Shown here piece by piece: positions 1-6,693 of a stretch of 14,193 nt of DNA (positions are counted from its first letter, which is position 1; the number at the start of each line of letters is the position of its first letter). The stretch is from Thiodiazotropha sp040507245. GTDB lineage: Bacteria; Pseudomonadota; Gammaproteobacteria; Chromatiales; Chromatiaceae. Location: assembly GCA_040507245.1 (NCBI GenBank), contig JBEVVH010000084.1:1-14193 (forward strand). The letters are read 5' to 3'. Made by a program: the position numbers and the translations under genes. Under the pieces are notes generated by a model. That model searched no databases. It was given only the letters and a program-made list of their open reading frames with translations, and was not told the origin of the DNA.

Positions 1-82
1 GGGCACTAATAGGCTGTCAAAGATCGAATCGATTTTGGTGGACTTGGATGTCCCAAAATCTTTCATGAGATCGAAGACTCGC
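1..82 (-). other. Unrelated sequence abutting the broken adaptor gene; partial ORF at window edge
   Basis: Reading leftward, the similarity of the adaptor gene to its family stops near base 82. The remaining bases contain an open frame on the minus strand that runs off the window. From an ATG at 66-64 it would begin MKDFGTSKSTKIDSIFDSLL. I do not recognise this peptide. The boundary carries AAAAGGGGTCAAG (minus strand), which may be the edge of an inserted element, but no terminal repeat or transposase can be confirmed because the window ends. An insertion or a deletion junction would both explain it. Confidence 0.3.
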
Positions 83-355
83 TTGACCCCTTTTAAAGGT
101 ATTTCCTTCCGCCACGCTCAGTTGCCGAATGCTTCCATTCACTTCGGCGGAGATGACGGTCTGTCGGACCGCGGTGACTCGGGCGCGGATCGGGCGGTTA
201 TCGAAGGATGCTCCCGGAGATGGCGCATTCATGGCTGCAACCGTTGGAAGAGAATACTCGGCGACCGAAGCGTCGAAGCCCGGTTCCGCTGTGGAATCCA
301 GGCACAGGCAGATCAGTGCTATCCCTGTCATCCGTTTTGCGATGTCCCTGTTCAT
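17..355 (-). pseudogene. HlyD/RND-type periplasmic adaptor protein, 3'-truncated
   Basis: The 112-residue reading frame starts with a probable signal peptide (residues 1-24, hydrophobic TGIALICLCL). Residues 55-91 (IRARVTAVRQTVISAEVNGS, then a stretch ending EGNTFKRGQ) look like the first half of the biotinyl-lipoyl-like domain of membrane-fusion adaptors, which bridge an inner-membrane transporter to a TolC channel. Such proteins are normally about 250-400 residues. Here the resemblance stops after GQ91, and the last 21 residues are unrelated and end in a stop at base 17. The ATG overlaps the stop of the upstream TolC gene (ATGA at 355-352), so the two formed one translationally coupled operon. 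No transporter gene is visible. I judge it a non-functional remnant; the family assignment rests on a short segment. Confidence 0.6.
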
Positions 356-1785
356 TTTCGCTGCATACTGACGGCGGGGTCGGCCGAGGCTTCACTCGTT
401 GTCGATTCGCCGTCAGAATTGACGGGAAGTACGCCCTTTTGCCATTGGTTACAGCCGATCGTCACTTCTTTGATGAGTTGGGAGAGACTGGTTTCATGAA
501 TACTGCTGATTTTGGGTTCCAGTCCGAGGCTGGCCTGTAAGCGCGCTGCCGCGGCCTGCGCGTCAGCATAGGCCTGATAACGGCGCAACAAGCTGAGTAC
601 GGCTATCGTGCGCTGGGCAACGAGTTGCAGTCTGCCCTGAGTCCGCAGCTTCACGGCGTTCGAGGTGTGCTGCCGAAGCTGGTCATCCACCTGCCATACT
701 TCGTCCGCGCGTTTGAACTGCCGCTGTGCTCCCTCGTAGTCGAGTCGTGCTATATGCACTTTGGCGATGACAGCCATCAGAGTGGCCATCATTTTTTGTT
801 CACTCAGTGTGACCCCCGCGTTGGCGAATTTCTGACGGGTTTTCAAGCTGAACAGATCGAACAGATTGAAGGAAATAAAACTTCCCACTTCGTACCAGCT
901 GTTATTGACCAGATACCGGTCATCGTCGTGCTGATAGTCGAAATTCAGGTTAAGTCGGGGAAATACCTTGAGCAGGGTTTTTTTGGCTTCTATCGCCGCG
1001 ATGCGGGTGTCATATATTTTTTGTCTGATTTCGGGAATGTTGTCAATGGCCGTTTTTTCCAATTGCGCCATGGGTTTATTGAGAATGTCCTGTGGCAGAT
1101 AAAATTTCATCTCTGCGAGTCTGATCTCTTCGTTCACAGGCGCGTTGATCAGATGCGCCAGCTCGACTTTGGCGCTTATCAGTTCCTTGTTGATGGTTTC
1201 CAGCAGTCGAAGATTTTCCAGAAGTTGCCGCTGATAGCGGAGTGACTCCTCGGCTCCGCGGAGTTGTTCCGCCTGCTCTTTGCGGGATTTGGCAAGGGCG
1301 TCTTCGGCCATTTCTATGGCTTCGGTAATCATTGGCTTAAGCGCTTGTGCGCTGGCAGCGCGCCAGTAAGCGGTATTTACATCCTGAATCAAGGTGTGCA
1401 TCGCTTTACGGCGTTTTTCGGAGGCGATGAGTAGGCGGTCACCTTGTTGCTTGGCGTTGTAGTAGCTGACGCCGAAATCCAGAGTGTTCCATGTCAGTTC
1501 CAGTCCGGTGGTCGTGTGCTCTCTGTCGGTTGATATAAACGGATTGGACAAGGAGGGTTCTCCGGTTACCGAATCCACCGCGCTGGTAAGATGATAGTTG
1601 TTGCGTGATGTATAACCCGCGGATGCGGTCAGCTTGGGTAACATGTCATAACGCGACATATCCAGTTGGTTATGCGAAAGCGCCTCCTCCATCATATGAA
1701 TACGCCAGGACAGATTGTATTTATTAACCCGGCGACTAAGTATATCTGATATACTTAGTCGCCAGGTTAATAACCGTTTCACCAC
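352..1785 (-). CDS. TolC-family outer-membrane efflux protein, N-terminally truncated (probable pseudogene)
   Basis: The frame of 477 codons has long alpha-helical, coiled-coil-rich segments typical of TolC/OEP proteins, the trimeric channel that takes substrates across the outer membrane. From about residue 23 (YNLSWRIHMMEEALSHNQLD, then MLPKLTASAGYTSRNN) it follows the family pattern of one hairpin repeat, and a second repeat begins near IDNIPEIRQKIYDTRIAAIE. What is missing is the signal peptide and the first part of repeat one. The only available starts are GTG codons at 1785 and 1782, with no clear ribosome-binding site and a stop just upstream. Residues about 5-21 are encoded by the palindrome at 1721-1773, so this N-terminus is not native. 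The rest of the frame is uninterrupted, which suggests recent damage. It is more AT-rich than the his genes. It overlaps the adaptor gene by four bases. Confidence 0.75.
   Translation of the reverse strand: MVKRLLTWRLSISDILSRRVNKYNLSWRIHMMEEALSHNQLDMSRYDMLPKLTASAGYTSRNNYHLTSAVDSVTGEPSLSNPFISTDREHTTTGLELTWNTLDFGVSYYNAKQQGDRLLIASEKRRKAMHTLIQDVNTAYWRAASAQALKPMITEAIEMAEDALAKSRKEQAEQLRGAEESLRYQRQLLENLRLLETINKELISAKVELAHLINAPVNEEIRLAEMKFYLPQDILNKPMAQLEKTAIDNIPEIRQKIYDTRIAAIEAKKTLLKVFPRLNLNFDYQHDDDRYLVNNSWYEVGSFISFNLFDLFSLKTRQKFANAGVTLSEQKMMATLMAVIAKVHIARLDYEGAQRQFKRADEVWQVDDQLRQHTSNAVKLRTQGRLQLVAQRTIAVLSLLRRYQAYADAQAAAARLQASLGLEPKISSIHETSLSQLIKEVTIGCNQWQKGVLPVNSDGESTTSEASADPAVSMQRK
1721..1773. repeat. 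53-bp near-perfect palindrome at the broken 5' end of the TolC gene
   Basis: Two 26-base arms (1721-1746 and 1748-1773) are reverse complements with one mismatch (C1730 against A1764) around a single central T at 1747. The central 16+1+16 bases are perfect; each arm ends in GGTTAATAA or its complement. Beyond the arms the flanks do not match, so it is a discrete unit. No target-site duplication is visible. It could be two fused transposon ends, a small non-autonomous element, or the scar of a rearrangement that removed the TolC N-terminus. Confidence 0.85.
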
Positions 1786-1845
1786 CGCATTTCGTAAGAA
1801 ATTCGGTTATCCACCCGGGCAGTTACGTCGATAAGAATTGGTATT

Positions 1846-1869
1846 GTGAGTAGAAGCGCTTTGTCTCAC
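1846..1869. repeat. Interrupted palindrome over the hisC stop codon
   Basis: GTGAG (1846-1850) and CTCAC (1865-1869) flank a perfect 8-base palindrome AAGCGCTT (1854-1861), three bases in from each side. The unit includes the hisC TGA. In the hisC transcript it could form a hairpin, but there is no following U-run, so intrinsic termination is doubtful. A protein-binding site is the alternative. Confidence 0.35.
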
Positions 1870-2924
1870 GTCAGAGACTCGGTCACAGCCTGAATCAGGC
1901 GTCGATTCTCCTCGGGTGTGCCGATGGTAATGCGCAGGTAGGAGTCGATTCTCGGTTGACGGAAGTGGCGCACGATAACCCCCTGTTCACGCAGGCGGGC
2001 CGCCAGGCCGGCAGCATCCCGGTTGGGCGGTGCGGCGAGGATGAAGTTGGCCGAGGAAGGCAAGACCTCGAAGTTGAGGGCTTGAAGCTCACGGGTCACC
2101 CAGTCCCGGGCCAGCATGATCTGGCTGCGGATCTCCAGGAAATACGCTTCATCCTCATACGAGGCAATGGCTGCGCTGGAGGCCAGCAGGTCGAGGGGAT
2201 AGGAGTTGAAACTGTCCTTGACCCGCACCAGGGCCTCGATCAGTTCCTCGTGACCGAATGCCAGGCCGACCCGCATCCCGGCCAGGGAGCGGGACTTGGA
2301 AAGGGTCTGAGTCACCAGCAGGTTGGGAAACCGTTTGATCAGCTTGATCGCGCTCTCGCCACCGAAATCGACATAGGCTTCGTCGATCACCACCGCCGAA
2401 TCCCGGTTATCCTCCAGCAGTCCCTCGATGGCGTCGAGTTCCAGCAGCAGACCGGTGGGGGCATTCGGGTTGGGAAAGATGATGCCCCCGTTTTCCACCC
2501 GGTAGGGATCCAGGTTGAGACGGAAGTCCTCCTCCAGAGGGATGGTCTGGTAGCGGATTCCGTAGAGCTCGCAGTAGACCGGGTAGAAACTGTAGCTGAT
2601 GTCCGGGAACAGGATCGGCCGGGAATGCTGGAACAGGGCGAAGAAGGCGTGCGCCAGCACCTCGTCCGAGCCGTTGCCGACAAACACCTGGGCCGGGTCT
2701 AGGTTATGGTATCGGGCCACCGTCTGGCACAGTCGATAGGAGTCCGGCTCCGGGTAGAGCCGCAAACCATCCCCGGCCTCACGGCGGATCGCCTCGATCA
2801 CCCTGGGTGATGGCCCGTAGGGGTTCTCGTTGGTATTCAGCTTGACCAGGTTGTTCCGTTTCGGCTGCTCCCCGGGTACGTAGGGGGAGAGGTCGGCGAC
2901 CTTGGGGCTCCAATAGGGGTTCAT
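1866..2924 (-). CDS. hisC: Histidinol-phosphate aminotransferase
   Basis: This is a PLP-dependent fold-type I aminotransferase that converts imidazole acetol phosphate and glutamate to L-histidinol phosphate and 2-oxoglutarate, in cytosolic histidine synthesis. The 352-residue product has the family landmarks: NTNENPYGPSP (31-40), the cofactor-contacting segment GNGSDE (83-88), PNPNAPTG (151-158), DEAYVDF (181-187) and the PLP lysine K210 in TLSKSRSLAGMRVG. The ATG at 2924 is preferred to one 13 codons upstream because it follows AAGGA at good spacing and lies four bases after the hisD stop, while the longer form would overlap hisD. The gene is last in the hisG-hisD-hisC run. Length and motifs indicate an intact enzyme; some homologues also act on aromatic amino acids, which sequence alone does not decide. 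Confidence 0.96.
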   Translation of the reverse strand: MNPYWSPKVADLSPYVPGEQPKRNNLVKLNTNENPYGPSPRVIEAIRREAGDGLRLYPEPDSYRLCQTVARYHNLDPAQVFVGNGSDEVLAHAFFALFQHSRPILFPDISYSFYPVYCELYGIRYQTIPLEEDFRLNLDPYRVENGGIIFPNPNAPTGLLLELDAIEGLLEDNRDSAVVIDEAYVDFGGESAIKLIKRFPNLLVTQTLSKSRSLAGMRVGLAFGHEELIEALVRVKDSFNSYPLDLLASSAAIASYEDEAYFLEIRSQIMLARDWVTRELQALNFEVLPSSANFILAAPPNRDAAGLAARLREQGVIVRHFRQPRIDSYLRITIGTPEENRRLIQAVTESLT

Positions 2925-2928
2925 CGGA

Positions 2929-4230
2929 TCAGTCCTTGAAGCGATACTCGGCGGAGCGCGCATGCGCGGTCAAATCCTCGCCACGGGCCATCACCGACGA
3001 GGTGGCCGCCAGGGTGTCGGCGCCCTCGGGTGATGCCATGATCAGGCTGGAGCGCTTCTGAAAATCGTACACTCCCAGGGGCGAGGAGAAACGCGCGGTC
3101 CGAGAAGTGGGCAGCACGTGGTTCGGCCCGGCGCAGTAGTCGCCCATTGCCTCGGCGGTATAGCGGCCCATGAAAATCGCACCCGCGTGGCGGATGCGTG
3201 ATGCCACGGTTTCGGGATCGGCCAGGGAGAGTTCCAGGTGTTCGGGAGCGATGTGGTTCGCCACCTCGATGGCCTGGTCCATGTCCTGCACGTGAATCAG
3301 TGCGCCACGGGCGCGCAGAGCGGTGGCGATGATCTCCTGACGCTCCATGGTGGGGAGCAGCCTGTCGATGCTCGCCTCCACCCGGGCCAGATAGTCCGCG
3401 TCGGGACACACCAGGATGGATTGGGCGTCTTCGTCATGCTCCGCTTGGGAGAACAGATCCATGGCGATCCAGTCGGGATCGGTCTCGCCATCACACAGGA
3501 TCAGGATCTCCGAGGGGCCGGCCACCATATCGATGCCGACCTGGCCAAACACCGCCCGCTTGGCGGTGGCCACGTAGATGTTGCCAGGACCGACGATCTT
3601 GTCCACCGGAGGCACGCTCTGGGTGCCGTAGGCAAGGGCCGCCACGGCTTGGGCGCCACCCACCGCGAACACCCGGTCCACCCCTGAGATGTGGGCTGCG
3701 GCGAGCACCAGTTCGTTGAGTTCGCCTCCCGGGGTCGGTACCACCATGATCAGTTCCGCCACCCCGGCCACCTTGGCCGGCAGGGCGTTCATCAGCACCG
3801 ACGATGGGTAGGCTGCCTTGCCGCCGGGCACATACAGACCGACCCGGTCCAGAGGGGTCACCTGCTGACCCAGCAGGGTGCCGTCCGCCTCGGTATAGCT
3901 CCAGGATTGCATCACCTGATGTTCCGCATAGGCGCGGATACGTTGGGCCGAGACCTCCAGGGCGGAGCGCTGTTCCGAGGGGATGTTGTCCCAGGCCTGC
4001 TTCAGGCGGCTCAGGGGGATCTCCAGGTCCGCGGCGCTGGCGGCTTCCCAGCGATCGAAGCGCCGGGTGAAGTCGATCAGCGCGGCATCGCCCTGGCTGC
4101 GGATATCCTGAATGATCCCGTTCACCGTATCGTTGACGGCGGTATCCGACACCGATTCCCAGGCAAGCAGCCGGTCCAGCTGTTGCTGAAAGTCGCTGTC
4201 ACGGGTTGAAAGTTGGCGTATGTCGCTCAT
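2929..4230 (-). CDS. hisD: Histidinol dehydrogenase
   Basis: This zinc enzyme performs the last two steps of histidine synthesis, oxidising L-histidinol through histidinal to L-histidine with two NAD+. The 433-residue length is normal for the family. The zinc ligands known from E. coli correspond to Q262 and H265 (SQAEHDED), D364 (GDYCAGPNH) and H423; the catalytic pair corresponds to E330-H331 (APEHLEL). The VAGPSEILI signature is at 236-244. The ATG at 4230 is preceded by GAAGGG. It lies 27 bases after the hisG stop and four bases before the hisC start, so the three genes are almost certainly one transcript. Confidence 0.97.
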   Translation of the reverse strand: MSDIRQLSTRDSDFQQQLDRLLAWESVSDTAVNDTVNGIIQDIRSQGDAALIDFTRRFDRWEAASAADLEIPLSRLKQAWDNIPSEQRSALEVSAQRIRAYAEHQVMQSWSYTEADGTLLGQQVTPLDRVGLYVPGGKAAYPSSVLMNALPAKVAGVAELIMVVPTPGGELNELVLAAAHISGVDRVFAVGGAQAVAALAYGTQSVPPVDKIVGPGNIYVATAKRAVFGQVGIDMVAGPSEILILCDGETDPDWIAMDLFSQAEHDEDAQSILVCPDADYLARVEASIDRLLPTMERQEIIATALRARGALIHVQDMDQAIEVANHIAPEHLELSLADPETVASRIRHAGAIFMGRYTAEAMGDYCAGPNHVLPTSRTARFSSPLGVYDFQKRSSLIMASPEGADTLAATSSVMARGEDLTAHARSAEYRFKD

Positions 4231-4257
4231 AGCGGAAGCCCTTCGGATGTGGGGATA

Positions 4258-4905
4258 TTAATCTGTGGACTGGCTGACCGCTTCGCGAAAAGCGTCCAGT
4301 AGTTGCATGATCAGACCGTGCTTCATCTTCCAGGAGGCCTTGTTGACCACCAGGCGCGAGCTGATGTCGGCAATATGCTCCAGGGGCACCAGACCGTTGG
4401 CCTTCAGGGTGTTACCGCTCTCCACCAGGTCGACGATGATGTCCGCCAGACCGACGATGGGCGCCAGTTCCATGGAGCCGTAGAGCTTGATGATCTCGAC
4501 CTGTTCGCCCTTCGCGGCGAAATAGCGCTGGGCACTTTTTACGTACTTGGTGGCGACCCGCAGGCGGCCCCGGTTTTGCACTGTGCCGGGGAACCCGGCG
4601 GTCATCATGCGGCAACGGGCAATGTTCAGATCGAGGGGTTCGTAGAGTCCCTCACCGCCGTGCTCCAGCAGAACATCCTTGCCTGCGATGCCCAGGTCGG
4701 CGGCGCCGTACTGCACATAAGTGGGCACGTCGGTGGCGCGGATGATCACCAGCTTCACCGATTCGTGGTTGGTGTCGAGAATCAGTTTGCGGCTGGTTTC
4801 CGGGTCGTCAGCCGGTTCGATGCCGGCGTGCGCCAGCAGCGGCAGGCTCTGGTTGAAGATGCGGCCTTTTGACAGGGCAATGGTGATCGGGGCGTCGAAT
4901 TTCAT
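4258..4905 (-). CDS. hisG: ATP phosphoribosyltransferase, short form (HisZ-dependent)
   Basis: HisG joins ATP and PRPP to give phosphoribosyl-ATP, the committed step of histidine synthesis. The product has 215 residues with the two catalytic lobes: ITIALSKGRIFNQSLPLL (7-24), a central DLGIAGKDVLLE (70-81) and the PRPP-binding loop DIIVDLVESGNTLKANGL (155-172). It ends after VSQSTD, without the C-terminal ACT-like histidine-binding domain of the roughly 300-residue long form. Short HisG proteins work as hetero-octamers with HisZ, a HisRS-like subunit that supplies activity and feedback inhibition. No hisZ lies in this window. The Shine-Dalgarno before the ATG is weak. It heads the hisGDC run, downstream of murA on the same strand. 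Confidence 0.96.
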   Translation of the reverse strand: MKFDAPITIALSKGRIFNQSLPLLAHAGIEPADDPETSRKLILDTNHESVKLVIIRATDVPTYVQYGAADLGIAGKDVLLEHGGEGLYEPLDLNIARCRMMTAGFPGTVQNRGRLRVATKYVKSAQRYFAAKGEQVEIIKLYGSMELAPIVGLADIIVDLVESGNTLKANGLVPLEHIADISSRLVVNKASWKMKHGLIMQLLDAFREAVSQSTD

Positions 4906-4959
4906 CTGGATGTTGTTTCGGGTACGGCGGAATTGCTAAGGATATCAAATGCAGCGGTC

Positions 4960-4987
4960 AGTGTACTGAGATGTTTTCATGACTCAA
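4960..4987 (-). promoter_or_regulatory. Candidate sigma70 promoter for hisGDC
   Basis: On the minus strand TTGAGT (4987-4982) and TACACT (4965-4960) are separated by 16 bases; each matches four of six consensus positions. Transcription would start near 4953, giving a leader of about 48 bases before hisG. It lies downstream of the hairpin repeat that follows murA, consistent with separate expression of the his genes. Confidence 0.3.
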
Positions 4988-5051
4988 GGTTACGACTTCG
5001 AAACGGTCAAACCTGGGTCTCATGGCCCTTTGCTCGGAATGAAATATCTAA

Positions 5052-5126
5052 ATCTCACCACGAAGCGCACGAAGGCCATAGGGTCGAACAATCGTGGAAT
5101 GACCTTCGTGATCTTCGTGGTGAGAT
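5052..5126. repeat. Hairpin repeat of the CACGAAG/CTTCGTG type between murA and hisG
   Basis: Arms of 24 bases at 5052-5075 and 5103-5126 are reverse complements except for two adjacent bases, around a 27-base loop. Each arm has two spaced copies of CACGAAG or its complement CTTCGTG. From memory, intergenic units with this motif recur in many proteobacterial genomes and give false peptides such as HHEAHEGH. In the murA transcript it would form a strong stem-loop followed by a moderately U-rich stretch, so it may shield the murA 3' end or weaken read-through into hisG. No second copy is in the window. Confidence 0.75.
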
Positions 5127-5190
5127 CGTCCGGCTTGGCGAACCGGTACACATCTCTCTTGCCCGGCGCGCGCAATTCAATGGGGCCGCT

Positions 5191-6450
5191 TCAGCTGGGT
5201 AAACGACGAATCTCGCTGCCCAGCCCGGCCAGCTTCTCCTCGATGTTCTGATAGCCGCGATCGATGTGGTAGATGCGGTCCACCAGGGTCTCGCCCTCGG
5301 CGACCAGCCCGGCTAGCACCAGACTGGCCGAGGCGCGCAGATCGGTGGCCATCACCGGGGCGCCAGTCAGCTTGGAGGTGCCGGTGCAGATGGCGGTGTT
5401 GCCTTCCAGCTTGATTTTCGCCCCCATGCGCTGCAGTTCCTGAACATGCATGAAGCGGTTTTCGAAGATCGTCTCGGTGACGATGCCCACCCCTTCCGCC
5501 ACCGCGTTGAGGGCGGTGAACTGGGCCTGCATGTCCGTCGGGAAGGCGGGATAGGGAGCGGTATAGACGTCCACTGCAGTGGGCCGTTTACCCTGCATGT
5601 CCAGGCTGATCCAGTCTTCACCGGTTTCGATGACCGCCCCGGCTTCGCGCAGTTTCTGCAGCACCGAGTCGACCAGTTCCGGGCGGGTGTCGCGCACCTT
5701 GATGCTGCCCCGGGTGATCGCGGCGGCTACCAGGAAAGTGCCGGTTTCAATGCGATCGGGGAGCACGTCGTACTCCGTGCCGTGCAGGCTGTCCACCCCC
5801 TCGATGGTGATGGTGGGGGAGCCGGCGCCGCTGATTTTGGCGCCCATCTGGTTGAGGCACTCGGCCAGATCCACCACTTCCGGTTCCCGGGCGGCATTTT
5901 CGATCAGGCTGGTGCCCTTGGCGAGGGCCGCGGCCATCATCAGATTCTCGGTGCCGGTCACGGTCACCATGTCCATGACGATGCGCGCCCCCTTCAAACG
6001 CTTGCAGCGGGAGCGGATGTAGCCGTTCTCAACATCGATGTCAGCACCCATTGCTCGCAGGCCGTCGATATGCAGGTTGACCGGGCGGGAACCGATGGCG
6101 CAGCCGCCGGGCAGGGAGACATCGGAGCGGCCGAAGCGGGCCAGCATCGGACCCAGCACCAGGATCGAGGCGCGCATGGTCTTGACCAGCTCATAGGGGG
6201 CGCTGAATTCGTGGATGGTGTTGGAATCCACCTCGATGCCCATCTTCTCATCCACCATCAGGCTCACTCCCATGCCGCCCAGCAGCTCCATGGTGGTGGT
6301 GATGTCGTGCAGATGCGGCACGTTGCCGACCCGCATGGTGGATTCAGACAGCAGTGTAGCGGCCAGGATCGGCAGCGCGGCGTTCTTGGCGCCGGCGATC
6401 CGAACCTCGCCGGACAGGGGGTTGCCTCCCCGGATGATCAATTTATCCAT
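5191..6450 (-). CDS. murA: UDP-N-acetylglucosamine 1-carboxyvinyltransferase
   Basis: MurA transfers enolpyruvate from phosphoenolpyruvate to UDP-GlcNAc, the first committed step of peptidoglycan synthesis, in the cytosol; it is the fosfomycin target. The 419-residue product starts MDKLIIRGGNPLSGEVRIAG and shows K22-N23 of the substrate site, the catalytic loop LPGGCAIGSRP with C117 (equivalent of E. coli C115), and the FPTDMQAQF segment carrying the conserved catalytic aspartate. The presence of Cys rather than Asp in the loop predicts fosfomycin sensitivity at the enzyme level. The ATG at 6450 matches the usual family start, although its ribosome-binding site is poor; an in-frame start nine codons upstream is less likely. 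It follows the cyclase gene on the same strand after 243 bases. In related genomes a BolA-like gene and mla genes usually precede murA; here they do not. Confidence 0.97.
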   Translation of the reverse strand: MDKLIIRGGNPLSGEVRIAGAKNAALPILAATLLSESTMRVGNVPHLHDITTTMELLGGMGVSLMVDEKMGIEVDSNTIHEFSAPYELVKTMRASILVLGPMLARFGRSDVSLPGGCAIGSRPVNLHIDGLRAMGADIDVENGYIRSRCKRLKGARIVMDMVTVTGTENLMMAAALAKGTSLIENAAREPEVVDLAECLNQMGAKISGAGSPTITIEGVDSLHGTEYDVLPDRIETGTFLVAAAITRGSIKVRDTRPELVDSVLQKLREAGAVIETGEDWISLDMQGKRPTAVDVYTAPYPAFPTDMQAQFTALNAVAEGVGIVTETIFENRFMHVQELQRMGAKIKLEGNTAICTGTSKLTGAPVMATDLRASASLVLAGLVAEGETLVDRIYHIDRGYQNIEEKLAGLGSEIRRLPS

Positions 6451-6552
6451 TGTTGTACCGGATATCCACGGGTTCACGGGTCTGGTGGAATCGTTTTACG
6501 GTCTGGTCCATTTTCTGGTCAATAACCGGTAAATCGACTGAAAAAGAGGCAA

Positions 6553-6561
6553 ATCATAACA
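6553..6561 (-). promoter_or_regulatory. Candidate extended -10 promoter for murA
   Basis: On the minus strand the sequence TGTTATGAT gives TGn followed by TATGAT, an extended -10 element, about 100 bases before the murA ATG. A TTGACG is present upstream but only ten bases away, too close to act as its -35, so the extended -10 would have to compensate. Three TCTGGT copies (plus strand, 6481, 6502, 6514) fall in the predicted leader. Confidence 0.3.
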
Positions 6562-6693
6562 AAATCCTCGTCAAACGGGAGCCTGTCGGTGGCAATTTGT
6601 TGCACTGCGGTGCCATGGGGGTGTTTGGGCAGCTCCGTTGCACCTTGATCGTTACCGCGAACAGGGGTTCGGAAAACGGCGGCGGAGTGTACC

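Noticed and set aside
5052..5126. CRISPR or tandem-repeat array
   Set aside because: There are only two inverted arms, not direct repeats with spacers.
5446..6525. 359-codon open frame on the plus strand opposite murA
   Set aside because: It is the antisense shadow of murA; its composition is the typical Gly/His/Ala-rich product of a GC-rich antisense frame and it has no recognisable domain.
6553..6574. TTGACG and TATGAT upstream of murA as a standard -35/-10 pair
   Set aside because: They are only ten bases apart, too close for sigma70; only the extended -10 reading is kept.
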